Assembly (NCBI GenBank): GCA_964396055.1
Contig: CAYNDV010000153.1
Coordinates: 1 to 10,451 of the forward strand
Origin: CAYJPV01 sp964396055
GTDB lineage: Bacteria > Acidobacteriota > Vicinamibacteria > Vicinamibacterales > JAKQTR01
Length of the DNA stretch: 10,451 bases
Direction of reading: 5' to 3'
Position numbers and translations under genes: made by a program. The notes below the pieces were generated by a model. It did not search any database. It was not told the origin of the DNA and worked only from the letters and a program-made list of their open reading frames with translations. Position 1 is the stretch's first letter. Every line of letters starts with the position of its first letter. Shown here one piece after another: positions 1 to 8,413 of this stretch.

Positions 1-49
1 AGGGTTCAGGGTTCACGGTTCAGGGTTCAGGGTTCACGGTTCAGGGTTA
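1..49. repeat. Heptamer tandem array, unit AGGGTTC/ACGGTTC
   Basis: Seven consecutive 7-bp units fill this stretch: AGGGTTC, AGGGTTC, ACGGTTC, then the same three again, then AGGGTTA. This makes a 21-bp higher-order period as well as a 7-bp one. The array touches the window edge and may continue upstream. A 17-bp piece of it (GGTTCAGGGTTCACGGT) recurs exactly at 8283-8299, so the unit is not unique to this locus. No coding function is apparent. Confidence 0.9.
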
Positions 50-53
50 TGGA

Positions 54-126
54 CCGGCCGTTCGGCTCTCGGCCGTTCGGCGGAGACGGGCCGTTCGGCG
101 GAGACAGACCGTTCGGCCGTTCGGCG
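54..126. repeat. GC-rich CCGTTCGG repeat cluster
   Basis: The core CCGTTCGG occurs five times, starting at 58, 73, 91, 109 and 117. Two copies are followed by CGGAGAC, giving a roughly 17-18-bp unit at 71-105. The spacing is irregular, unlike the strict heptamer arrays on either side. It lies in the 270-bp gene-free stretch upstream of tRNA-Leu and has no coding content I can support. Confidence 0.75.
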
Positions 127-175
127 TGACCGCGTGATCCCTTCTGTCTTCTGTCTTCTGTCTTCTGTCTTCTTC
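124..175. repeat. Shared 22-bp block plus CTTCTGT heptamer array
   Basis: A 22-bp block at 124-145 is nearly identical (21 of 22) to 8355-8376 near the other end of the window. It runs straight into a tandem array of CTTCTGT, four perfect copies at 141-168 plus a degenerate CTTCTTC at 169-175. The matching block at 8355 also runs into a heptamer array, but there the unit is CTTCTTG. The rest of the gene-free stretch (176-270) is C-rich and holds no convincing promoter; TTGAAG at 233-238 has no matching -10 at normal spacing. Confidence 0.85.
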
Positions 176-270
176 CCCCAGCCCCACGCCCCCACGCCCC
201 TAGCCCCGGGCCCCGAGCGCGTGTTACGCTGGTTGAAGCGTTTTCCTGAAGGTTTGGCGCTTTCGAGTTC

Positions 271-357
271 GCGAAAGTGGCGGAACTGGCAGACGCGCTG
301 GACTTAGGATCCAGTAGCCGAAAGGCTGTGGGGGTTCAAATCCCCCCTTTCGCACCA
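271..357 (+). tRNA. tRNA-Leu, anticodon UAG
   Basis: This is a class II tRNA that decodes CUA and, by wobble, other CUN leucine codons. The acceptor stem pairs GCGAAAG (271-277) with CTTTCGC (347-353). The anticodon stem is CTGGA/TCCAG with loop CTTAGGA, placing TAG at 305-307. A long variable arm with a GCC/GGC stem around a GAAA loop follows. The T arm pairs GGGGG with CCCCC around TTCAAAT (330-346). Discriminator A354 is followed by an encoded CCA at 355-357. It lies 89 bp upstream of tig on the same strand and could share its transcript. The 358-446 spacer contains two small hairpins (CGCCAG/CTGGCG at 365-384 and CCATT/AATGG at 394-410). Confidence 0.97.
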
Positions 358-446
358 GGGCCACCGCCAGCGTCGCGTCTGGCGCCCGATGTTCCATTGG
401 CCGGAAATGGTGAAGCCGGCTCTCCTCGAATCCGATTACTACACAG

Positions 447-1733
447 ATGAAGGTTGAGTTCGCCGACGTCAACGAGACGCGCAAGCGCCTCACCGTGGAA
501 ATCCCCAGCGAGACGGTGGATGCGGAGTTCGCCCGGATCACCGCCCAGCTGGCGCGGTCGGCCAAGGTGCCCGGCTTCCGGCCCGGCAAGGTGCCGGCCA
601 GCGTGATCCGGCAGCGGTACAAGGACGACATCCTGCACGACGTCGCCCACGCCCTGGTCCCGCGGGCCCTGGATGCGGCGCTCGAGGAACGGTCCCTCGA
701 CCCGGTGGACACGCCGGACGTGCGCGACGTGGTGGTGGAGCCCGGGCAGCCGCTGACGTTCACGGCCACGTTCGACACGCTGCCGGCGTTCGACGCGGGC
801 GAGTCGCGGGGCATCCCGCTGCGCCGGGCGGCCGTGGCGATCGACGATCAGGCGGTGGAAGACGCGCTCGAGCGGCTGCGCCAGCGGGCGGCGCGCTTCG
901 AGCCGGTCGAGGGGCGGGCGCTGACGGCGCAGGACTGGGCCACGGTGGATCTCGAGCGCGAGGTGCGGAGCGGGCCGCGCAAGGGGCCGCGCGAACGTCA
1001 TCAGGACGTGACGATCGAGCTCGGCGCCGCGGCCAACCCGCCGGGATTCGACGAGGCCCTGATCGGGCTGGAGCCCGGCGCCGAGAAGACGTTCGCGGTC
1101 ACCTACCCCGCCGACTTCGCGGTGGCCGAGATGGCCGGCGCCGAGGTCGAGTACCGGGTGGTGCTCAAGGCGGTCAAGCAGCGGGTGGTGCCGGCCCTGG
1201 ACGACGACTTCGCGAAGGATCTGGGGAGCTTCGACACGCTGGCGGACCTGCGGGCCCGGGTGCGGCACGACCTGGAACACGAAGCCCAGCACGAGGCCGA
1301 TCGCGACGTGCGCAGCGAGCTGCTGGCCACGCTGGCGCGGCGGGTGCCATTCGCGCTGCCGGAGGCGCTGCTGGAGCGCGAGCTCGACCGCCGGGTCGAG
1401 GAGCTGGCGCGGCGCCTGGTCGAGCAGCGGGTGGATCCGCGGACGGCGGGCATCGACTGGAACGAGTTCCGGCAGGGCCAGCGCGAAGCGGCGGCCGAGA
1501 CGGTGAAGGCCACCCTCGCCCTGGACGAACTCGCGAAGCGGGACGACATCTCGGTGCCGGACGAGGATCTGGAGGCCGAGGTGGCGCGCTTCGCCGAGCG
1601 CAGCGGCCGGACGCCGGCGGCGGTCCGGGCGCAGCTCGAGCAGGACAACGGAATCGCGCGGCTGCGGACGGGGCTGCGGCGCGAGAAGACGATCGAATTC
1701 CTGCTGTCGCACGCCAGCATCACGACGGCCTGA
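447..1733 (+). CDS. tig: Trigger factor (ribosome-associated chaperone)
   Basis: Trigger factor docks at the ribosomal exit tunnel and shields nascent cytosolic chains; its middle domain is a peptidyl-prolyl isomerase. The 428-residue length is normal for the family. The N-terminal ribosome-binding domain carries the signature loop GFRPGKVP at residues 43-50. An FKBP-like region follows at roughly 150-245, with GFDEALIGLEPGAEKTF in its core. The C-terminal chaperone arms are helical and charge-rich (about 250-428). The ATG at 447 is the natural start (MKVEFADVNETRKRLTVEIP matches the family N-terminus), yet no Shine-Dalgarno motif precedes it. clpP starts 14 bp downstream, the classic tig-clpP-clpX order. 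The FKBP part is divergent, so isomerase activity is less certain than the chaperone role. Confidence 0.96.
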   Translation: MKVEFADVNETRKRLTVEIPSETVDAEFARITAQLARSAKVPGFRPGKVPASVIRQRYKDDILHDVAHALVPRALDAALEERSLDPVDTPDVRDVVVEPGQPLTFTATFDTLPAFDAGESRGIPLRRAAVAIDDQAVEDALERLRQRAARFEPVEGRALTAQDWATVDLEREVRSGPRKGPRERHQDVTIELGAAANPPGFDEALIGLEPGAEKTFAVTYPADFAVAEMAGAEVEYRVVLKAVKQRVVPALDDDFAKDLGSFDTLADLRARVRHDLEHEAQHEADRDVRSELLATLARRVPFALPEALLERELDRRVEELARRLVEQRVDPRTAGIDWNEFRQGQREAAAETVKATLALDELAKRDDISVPDEDLEAEVARFAERSGRTPAAVRAQLEQDNGIARLRTGLRREKTIEFLLSHASITTA

Positions 1734-1747
1734 AGCGAGGACCCGAC

Positions 1748-2362
1748 ATGCACCGCACGTTACCCGACGCCCGCGCCCAGCTCATCCCGATGGTGGTCGA
1801 GCAGACCAACCGGGGGGAGCGGGCGTACGACATCTTCTCGCGCCTGCTGAAGGACAACATCATCTTCATCGGCACGCCGATCGACGACGGGGTGGCGAAC
1901 CTGGCGATCGCGCAGATGCTGTTCCTCGAGGCGGAGGATCCGGAGAAGGACATCCTGCTGTACATCAACAGCCCGGGCGGGTCGATCACAGCGGGGCTGG
2001 CGATCTACGACACGATGCAGTTCATCAAGCCGGACGTGCAGACGTACTGCATCGGGCAGGCGGCGTCGATGGCGGCGGTGCTGCTGGCGGGCGGGGCGAA
2101 GGGCAAGCGGTTCTCGCTGCCGAACGCGCGCATCGTGATCCACCAGCCGCTGATGCAGGGACTGGCGGGCCAGGCGACGGACATCGACATCGCGGCGCGG
2201 GAACTGCTGCGGATGCGTGAGAACCTGAACAGCATCCTGGTGCACCACACGGCGCAGCCCGTCGAGCGCATCCAGAACGACACGGAGCGCGACTACATCA
2301 TGACGGCGGACCAGGCGAAGGAATACGGTATCATTGACGACGTGATCCGCAAGCGCGTCTAG
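1748..2362 (+). CDS. clpP: ATP-dependent Clp protease proteolytic subunit
   Basis: This is the serine-protease barrel of the Clp system; 14 subunits enclose the degradation chamber and receive substrates unfolded by ClpX. The 204 residues are full length. The catalytic triad is visible as Ser107 (GQAASMAA), His132 (ARIVIHQP) and Asp182 (TERDY), with S-H and H-D spacings of 25 and 50 that match the family. The oxyanion-strand motif NSPGGS sits at 74-79. The N-terminus reads through LIPMVVEQTNRGERAYDIFSRLL, the usual ClpP opening with a short propeptide. The start at 1748 is supported by GAGGA at 1737-1741, six bases upstream. It lies between tig and clpX and is almost certainly co-transcribed with both. 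Confidence 0.98.
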   Translation: MHRTLPDARAQLIPMVVEQTNRGERAYDIFSRLLKDNIIFIGTPIDDGVANLAIAQMLFLEAEDPEKDILLYINSPGGSITAGLAIYDTMQFIKPDVQTYCIGQAASMAAVLLAGGAKGKRFSLPNARIVIHQPLMQGLAGQATDIDIAARELLRMRENLNSILVHHTAQPVERIQNDTERDYIMTADQAKEYGIIDDVIRKRV

Positions 2363-2368
2363 GTCGGC

Positions 2369-2390
2369 CGGCGGGCCCGCCGCAGCGGGC
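2369..2390 (+). other. GC palindrome/hairpin between clpP and clpX
   Basis: CGGCGGGCCCGCCG (2369-2382) is a perfect 14-bp palindrome. An alternative fold pairs GCCCGC (2375-2380) with GCGGGC (2385-2390) around a CGCA loop. No T-run follows, so it is not a canonical terminator. In an operon it could act as an mRNA stability or processing element; that role is inference. Confidence 0.4.
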
Positions 2391-2415
2391 GCCGCAGAGG
2401 CACGAGTCCACGCAC

Positions 2416-3663
2416 ATGGCGAAAAAGGGCGACGAAGCCGAAGTTCTCCGCTGTTCCTTCTGCAACAAGGACCAGAACGACGTCCGCAAGCTGATTGCGG
2501 GGCCGACGGTCTTCATCTGCGACGAGTGTGTCGAAGTCTGCAACGACATCATCGCGGACGACAACCGCTACGAGAGCAAGGGCCTGCGCACCACCCTGCC
2601 GACGCCCCAGGAGATCAAGAAGTTCCTGGACGACTACGTGATCGGCCAGGACCGCACGAAGAAGAAGCTGGCCGTCGCCGTCTACAACCACTACAAGCGG
2701 ATCGAGATCCAGAAGCAGGCCCGGGGCCGGCACGACATCGACCTGACGAAGTCGAACATCCTGCTGATCGGGCCGACGGGCACGGGCAAGACGCTGCTGG
2801 CCCAGACCCTGGCGAAGATGCTCTCGGTGCCCTTCGCCATCGTCGACGCGACGACGCTGACCGAGGCCGGGTACGTGGGCGAGGACGTCGAGAACATCAT
2901 CCTCAAGCTGCTCCAGGCCGCCGGCGGCGACATCGAGAAGTGCCAGCAGGGCATCATCTACATCGACGAGATCGACAAGATCTCGCGCAAGGACGAGAAC
3001 CCGTCGATCACCCGCGACGTCTCCGGCGAGGGCGTGCAGCAGGCCCTGTTGAAGATCCTCGAGGGCACGATGGCCAACGTGCCCCCCCAGGGCGGCCGCA
3101 AACACCCGCACCAGGAGTTCTTCCAGGTGGACACGACGAACATCCTGTTCATCTGCGGCGGGGCGTTCGTGGGCCTCGAGAAGGTGATCGAACGCCGGGT
3201 GGGCAAGAAGACGGTGGGGTTCAAGGCCGACGTGCGGCCCCAGGGCTCCCGGGACATCGGCGGCACCCTGGAGCGCCTGGAGCCCGAGGATCTCATCAAG
3301 TACGGCCTGATTCCCGAGTTCGTGGGCCGCCTGCCCGTGGTGGGCACCCTGCACCAGCTCGACAAGCCGGCCCTGGTGCAGATCCTGACGCAACCGAAGA
3401 ACGCGATTACGCGTCAGTACCAGAAGCTGTTCGAGTTCGAGAACGTCAAGCTGCGCTTCACCGACGACGCCCTCGAGGCGATCGCGGAGGCGGCCCTGAC
3501 GCGCAAGATCGGGGCGCGCGGGCTGCGCATGATCATCGAGGACCTGATGCTCGAGATCATGTACACGCTGCCGGGCCAGAAGAAGATCCGCGAGTGCGTC
3601 ATCACCCGCGAGGTCGTCGAGACCAAGGCCCAGCCGATCACGCTCATGGAGAAAGCTGGCTAG
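2416..3663 (+). CDS. clpX: Clp protease ATP-binding subunit ClpX
   Basis: ClpX is an AAA+ unfoldase that recognises tagged or adaptor-bound proteins, unfolds them with ATP and threads them into ClpP. The 415 residues are full length. An N-terminal zinc-binding dimerisation domain has four cysteines at 13, 16, 35 and 38 (CSFC...CDEC). Walker A is GPTGTGKT at 119-126, the pore loop GYVGEDV is at 152-158 and Walker B IIYIDE is at 180-185. The RKH pore loop is at 228-230. The ClpP-docking tripeptide is VGF at 267-269, a conservative variant of the common IGF. GARGLR in the C-terminal third is the sensor-2 region. The ATG at 2416 gives the expected N-terminus; AGAGG at 2396-2400 is too far away to be a normal ribosome-binding site. 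The docking loop supports true ClpXP partnership with the upstream gene. Confidence 0.98.
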   Translation: MAKKGDEAEVLRCSFCNKDQNDVRKLIAGPTVFICDECVEVCNDIIADDNRYESKGLRTTLPTPQEIKKFLDDYVIGQDRTKKKLAVAVYNHYKRIEIQKQARGRHDIDLTKSNILLIGPTGTGKTLLAQTLAKMLSVPFAIVDATTLTEAGYVGEDVENIILKLLQAAGGDIEKCQQGIIYIDEIDKISRKDENPSITRDVSGEGVQQALLKILEGTMANVPPQGGRKHPHQEFFQVDTTNILFICGGAFVGLEKVIERRVGKKTVGFKADVRPQGSRDIGGTLERLEPEDLIKYGLIPEFVGRLPVVGTLHQLDKPALVQILTQPKNAITRQYQKLFEFENVKLRFTDDALEAIAEAALTRKIGARGLRMIIEDLMLEIMYTLPGQKKIRECVITREVVETKAQPITLMEKAG

Positions 3664-3717
3664 GGATCCGGCGCCGGCACCCCACCCGGGCCCCCGGCGT
3701 CACGATCCGTGCATCCT

Positions 3718-6114
<2,397 letters not shown>

Positions 6115-6143
6115 GGGCCAGGAACTGGACGCGGCCGCGTTCC

Positions 6144-6776
6144 ATGGCACGATTCAAGATCCTCGGGGCGGAGTTCATCACCAGCGCCGCTGACGCGGCC
6201 GGCCTGCCCCGCTCGCCGCTGCCCGAACTGGCCTTCGCGGGCCGGTCGAACGTCGGCAAGTCGAGCCTGATCAACGCCCTGGCCCGCCGCACCCTGGCGC
6301 GCACGAGCGCCGCCCCGGGCAAGACGCGGCTGGCCAATTTCTACGCGCTCCGGCTCGACCGGGGCCCGGCGTTCCACCTCGTGGACCTGCCGGGCTACGG
6401 CTACGCGCGCGGCGCCCCCGACGGGGGCGTGTTCGAGACGCTCGCGCAGGAGTACTTCTTCGGCGCGGCTGGCGGCGAGGGTGCCGTCCGGCCCGCCATC
6501 GCCGGCGTGCTGCTCCTGGTGGACGCGCGCCATCCCGGCCTCGAGGCCGACCGGCAGGCTGGCGCCTGGTTCGAGCGCACCGGCGTGCCGCTGGGCCTCG
6601 TGGCCACCAAGGCGGACAAACTCGGGCGGAACGACCGGCAGCGCACGGCCCGGGCGCTGCGGGACACCTTCGGGCATTCGGCACTGATGACGTCGGTTCT
6701 GACCGGCGACGGCATTGAGGACGTGTGGACATGGATCGTGCAACACCTGCAGCAGTGGACCCCGCCACCCCGGTAA
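6144..6776 (+). CDS. engB: Ribosome biogenesis GTP-binding protein YsxC/EngB
   Basis: This small TRAFAC-class GTPase of the EngB/YihA/YsxC family is needed for late assembly of the large ribosomal subunit in bacteria where it has been studied. The 210 residues are typical. G1 is GRSNVGKS at 33-40, the G2 threonine lies in PGKT (Thr61), G3 is DLPG at 81-84 followed by the family-specific YGYA, G4 is TKAD at 155-158, and the G5 region is near 183-190. The ATG at 6144 gives the usual lead-in before the first beta strand; only a weak, distant AGGA precedes it. It starts 29 bp after lon, and its last 46 bp overlap the start of rho. The lon-engB order occurs in several phyla; the direct link to rho is less usual. 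Confidence 0.96.
   Translation: MARFKILGAEFITSAADAAGLPRSPLPELAFAGRSNVGKSSLINALARRTLARTSAAPGKTRLANFYALRLDRGPAFHLVDLPGYGYARGAPDGGVFETLAQEYFFGAAGGEGAVRPAIAGVLLLVDARHPGLEADRQAGAWFERTGVPLGLVATKADKLGRNDRQRTARALRDTFGHSALMTSVLTGDGIEDVWTWIVQHLQQWTPPPR
6717..6721 (+). promoter_or_regulatory. Ribosome-binding site that decides the rho start
   Basis: GAGGA lies inside the engB coding sequence, nine bases upstream of the ATG at 6731 and only three bases upstream of a GTG at 6725. Normal spacing favours the ATG. Because it sits within engB, translation of engB would expose or refresh this site, which suggests translational coupling. Confidence 0.6.
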
Positions 6777-8038
6777 CCCAGGAACGACTGGATCTCGGCA
6801 CGCTCAAGACCATGGGCGTGACCGCCCTCACGGCACTGGCCAAGCAGCTCGACCTGCCGGGCGCCACGGGGCTGCGCAAGCAGGACCTGATCTTCCAGAT
6901 CCTGCGCGCCAGCGCCGAGCGCAACGGCCCGATGACGGCCGAAGGCGTGCTCGAAACGCTGCCGGACGGCTACGGGTTCCTGCGGGCACCGGGCTACAAC
7001 TACCTGCCGGGCCCCGACGACGTCTACGTCTCGCCGTCCCAGATCCGCCGTTTCGACCTGCAGACGGGCGACACGGTGAGCGGGCAGATCCGGCCGCCCA
7101 AGGAAGGCGAACGGTACCTGGCGCTGGTCAAGGTGGACTCGGTCAACTTCACGCCGCCCGAGAAGGCCCGCGAGCGCATCTTCTTCGAGAACCTCACGCC
7201 GCTCTATCCCGACTCGCGCCTGCAGCTGGAATACTCCGGCGAGGACCTGTCCACCCGCGTCATCGACCTGATGGTCCCCGTGGGCAAGGGCCAGCGCGGC
7301 CTCATCGTCGCCCCGCCGCGCACGGGCAAGACGATGCTCCTGCAGGCCCTGGCCAACGCCGTGATGACCAATCATCCGGACGTATTCCTGATCGTCCTGC
7401 TCATCGACGAGCGACCCGAGGAAGTGACGGACATGCAGCGGTCGGTCAAGGGCGAGGTCATCTCCTCGACCTTCGACGAGCCGCCGCAGCGCCACGTGCA
7501 GGTGGCCGAGATGGTGATCGAGAAGGCCAAGCGCCTCGTCGAGACAGGCAAGGATGTCGTGATCCTGCTCGACTCGATCACCCGCCTGGCCCGCGCCTAC
7601 AACACGGTGGTGCCGGCCTCGGGCCGCGTGCTGTCGGGCGGCGTGGACAGCAATGCCCTCCAGAAGCCCAAGCGGTTCTTCGGCGCCGCCCGCAACATCG
7701 AACGCGGGGGCTCGCTCACCATCGTCGCCACCGCCCTCATCGACACCGGATCGCGCATGGACGACGTGATCTTCGAGGAGTTCAAGGGGACCGGCAACCT
7801 CGAGATCCACCTCGACCGCAAGCTGTCGGACCGGCGCGTCTTCCCCGCCATCGACATCCAGAAGAGCGGCACGCGCAAGGAAGAGCTCCTGATCGAGAAG
7901 GACGTGCTCAACAAGATCTGGGTGCTGCGCAAGGTGCTCGACCCACTCTCGCCCGTGGACGCCATGGAGCTGCTGCTCTCGAAGATGTCCAAGACGCGAA
8001 CGAACGCCGACTTCCTCGCTGCGATGGGGGCACGGTAG
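6731..8038 (+). CDS. rho: Transcription termination factor Rho
   Basis: Rho is a hexameric RNA-dependent ATPase that loads on C-rich nascent RNA and pulls it from RNA polymerase. With the ATG at 6731 it has 435 residues. A Rho_N helical bundle covers about 20-62. An OB-fold RNA-binding domain covers about 66-140, with PDGYGFLR and DVYVSPSQIRRF. Walker A is APPRTGKT at 194-201, where the enteric protein has APPKAGKT. Walker B ends at Asp281 in LLDSITRLARAYN. The R-loop is FKGTGN at 351-356, followed by RVFPAID and SGTRKEELL. There is no long insertion between the N-terminal bundle and the OB fold, unlike the Rho of many high-GC actinobacteria. A GTG at 6725 is an alternative start. The gene overlaps engB by 46 bp and ends the cluster. 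Rho is often autoregulated by attenuation, but no leader is identifiable here because the start lies within engB. Confidence 0.98.
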   Translation: MDRATPAAVDPATPVTQERLDLGTLKTMGVTALTALAKQLDLPGATGLRKQDLIFQILRASAERNGPMTAEGVLETLPDGYGFLRAPGYNYLPGPDDVYVSPSQIRRFDLQTGDTVSGQIRPPKEGERYLALVKVDSVNFTPPEKARERIFFENLTPLYPDSRLQLEYSGEDLSTRVIDLMVPVGKGQRGLIVAPPRTGKTMLLQALANAVMTNHPDVFLIVLLIDERPEEVTDMQRSVKGEVISSTFDEPPQRHVQVAEMVIEKAKRLVETGKDVVILLDSITRLARAYNTVVPASGRVLSGGVDSNALQKPKRFFGAARNIERGGSLTIVATALIDTGSRMDDVIFEEFKGTGNLEIHLDRKLSDRRVFPAIDIQKSGTRKEELLIEKDVLNKIWVLRKVLDPLSPVDAMELLLSKMSKTRTNADFLAAMGAR

Positions 8039-8040
8039 CC

Positions 8041-8103
8041 AGAGGCTAGAGGCTAGAGGCTAGAGGCCAGAGGCTAGAGGCTAGAGGCTAGAGGCTAGAG
8101 GCA
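8041..8103. repeat. Heptamer tandem array, unit AGAGGCT
   Basis: Nine head-to-tail 7-bp units begin two bases after the rho stop codon. Seven are perfect AGAGGCT; the fourth is AGAGGCC and the last is AGAGGCA. The array begins the 375-bp gene-free stretch between rho and the convergent transporter. Being in the rho 3' UTR it will be transcribed, but it forms no obvious hairpin and is not a terminator by sequence. Confidence 0.93.
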
Positions 8104-8120
8104 GACGACGGACACGTAGT

Positions 8121-8138
8121 GCAGGGCTTTAGCCCTGC
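8121..8138. repeat. Perfect hairpin between convergent genes
   Basis: GCAGGGC (8121-8127) pairs perfectly with GCCCTGC (8132-8138) around a TTTA loop. The stem is strong enough to form in RNA from either strand. No T-run follows on either side, so it is not a textbook intrinsic terminator. It sits 83 bp after the rho stop and could act as a stability hairpin, or be one copy of a palindromic intergenic repeat; I cannot tell which from one copy. Confidence 0.6.
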
Positions 8139-8153
8139 CGGAACCAGCGTGGA

Positions 8154-8283
8154 CGCTCGGACCGGCACGGCCGCTCCCGAGCCGGACTCCGCAGGCCGGG
8201 AACCCTCCTCGGCTTGGCGTCGGGTTCCAGATCTCTCCGCGGCCTGCTCCGCACGGCTCGTTCGGACCGTGCCGGCCCGAGCG
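8154..8283. repeat. Long nested inverted repeat (~130 bp)
   Basis: The ends of this stretch pair over 17 positions with one mismatch (8154-8170 with 8267-8283), including the 9-bp match CCGGCACGG/CCGTGCCGG. After an asymmetric internal loop, GAGCCG (8179-8184) pairs with CGGCTC (8254-8259). Further in, GCAGGCC (8191-8197) pairs with GGCCTGC (8241-8247) and GGAACCC (8199-8205) with GGGTTCC (8222-8228). All four stems nest in order, so the whole element can form one long arm. No open reading frame in it looks real. It could be a non-autonomous palindromic element or a structured 3' RNA. Confidence 0.65.
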
Positions 8284-8347
8284 GTTCAGGGTTCACGGTC
8301 CACCCCTGAGCTTGCCCGGGGTGACCCGAGCGTCGTCGAAGGGTCAC
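8283..8347. repeat. Shared GGTTCAGGGTTCACGGT block and paired hairpins
   Basis: GGTTCAGGGTTCACGGT at 8283-8299 is an exact 17-bp match to 24-40. It is followed by CACCCC (8301-8306) pairing with GGGGTG (8318-8323), and by GTGACCC (8321-8327) pairing with GGGTCAC (8341-8347). The two hairpins share three bases, so they are mutually exclusive. The pieces CCCTGAGCTTG and GTCGAAGGG resemble the halves of a palindromic intergenic repeat known from many bacterial genomes. The resemblance is from memory and not checked. Confidence 0.6.
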
Positions 8348-8354
8348 GGTTGCA

Positions 8355-8406
8355 GCGTGACAGCGTGATCCCTTCTTGCTTCTTGCTTCTTGCTTCTTGC
8401 TTCTGC
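8355..8406. repeat. Shared 22-bp block plus CTTCTTG heptamer array
   Basis: The block at 8355-8376 differs from 124-145 at one position. It runs into four perfect CTTCTTG units at 8372-8399 and a degenerate fifth at 8400-8406. The array ends seven bases before the stop codon of the convergent transporter. Together with the preceding entries it accounts for most of the gene-free stretch 8039-8413. Confidence 0.88.
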
Positions 8407-8413
8407 CTGCCCC

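Noticed and set aside
1..175. A CRISPR array
   Set aside because: The units are 7 bp head to tail with no unique spacers, and no cas gene is present.
358..446. A heat-shock (CIRCE/HrcA) element or a clear promoter upstream of tig
   Set aside because: No TTAGCACTC-N9-GAGTGCTAA-like inverted repeat or well-spaced -35/-10 pair was found. Only two short hairpins are present.
336..1712. A 458-codon minus-strand frame opposite tig
   Set aside because: It is antisense to a confident gene, has Arg/His/Leu-rich composition with no domain, and extends into the tRNA region.
6715..8049. A 444-codon frame overlapping rho
   Set aside because: Rho is intact with all motifs in the other frame; this one gives an Arg/Pro/Gly-rich composition and no recognisable domain.
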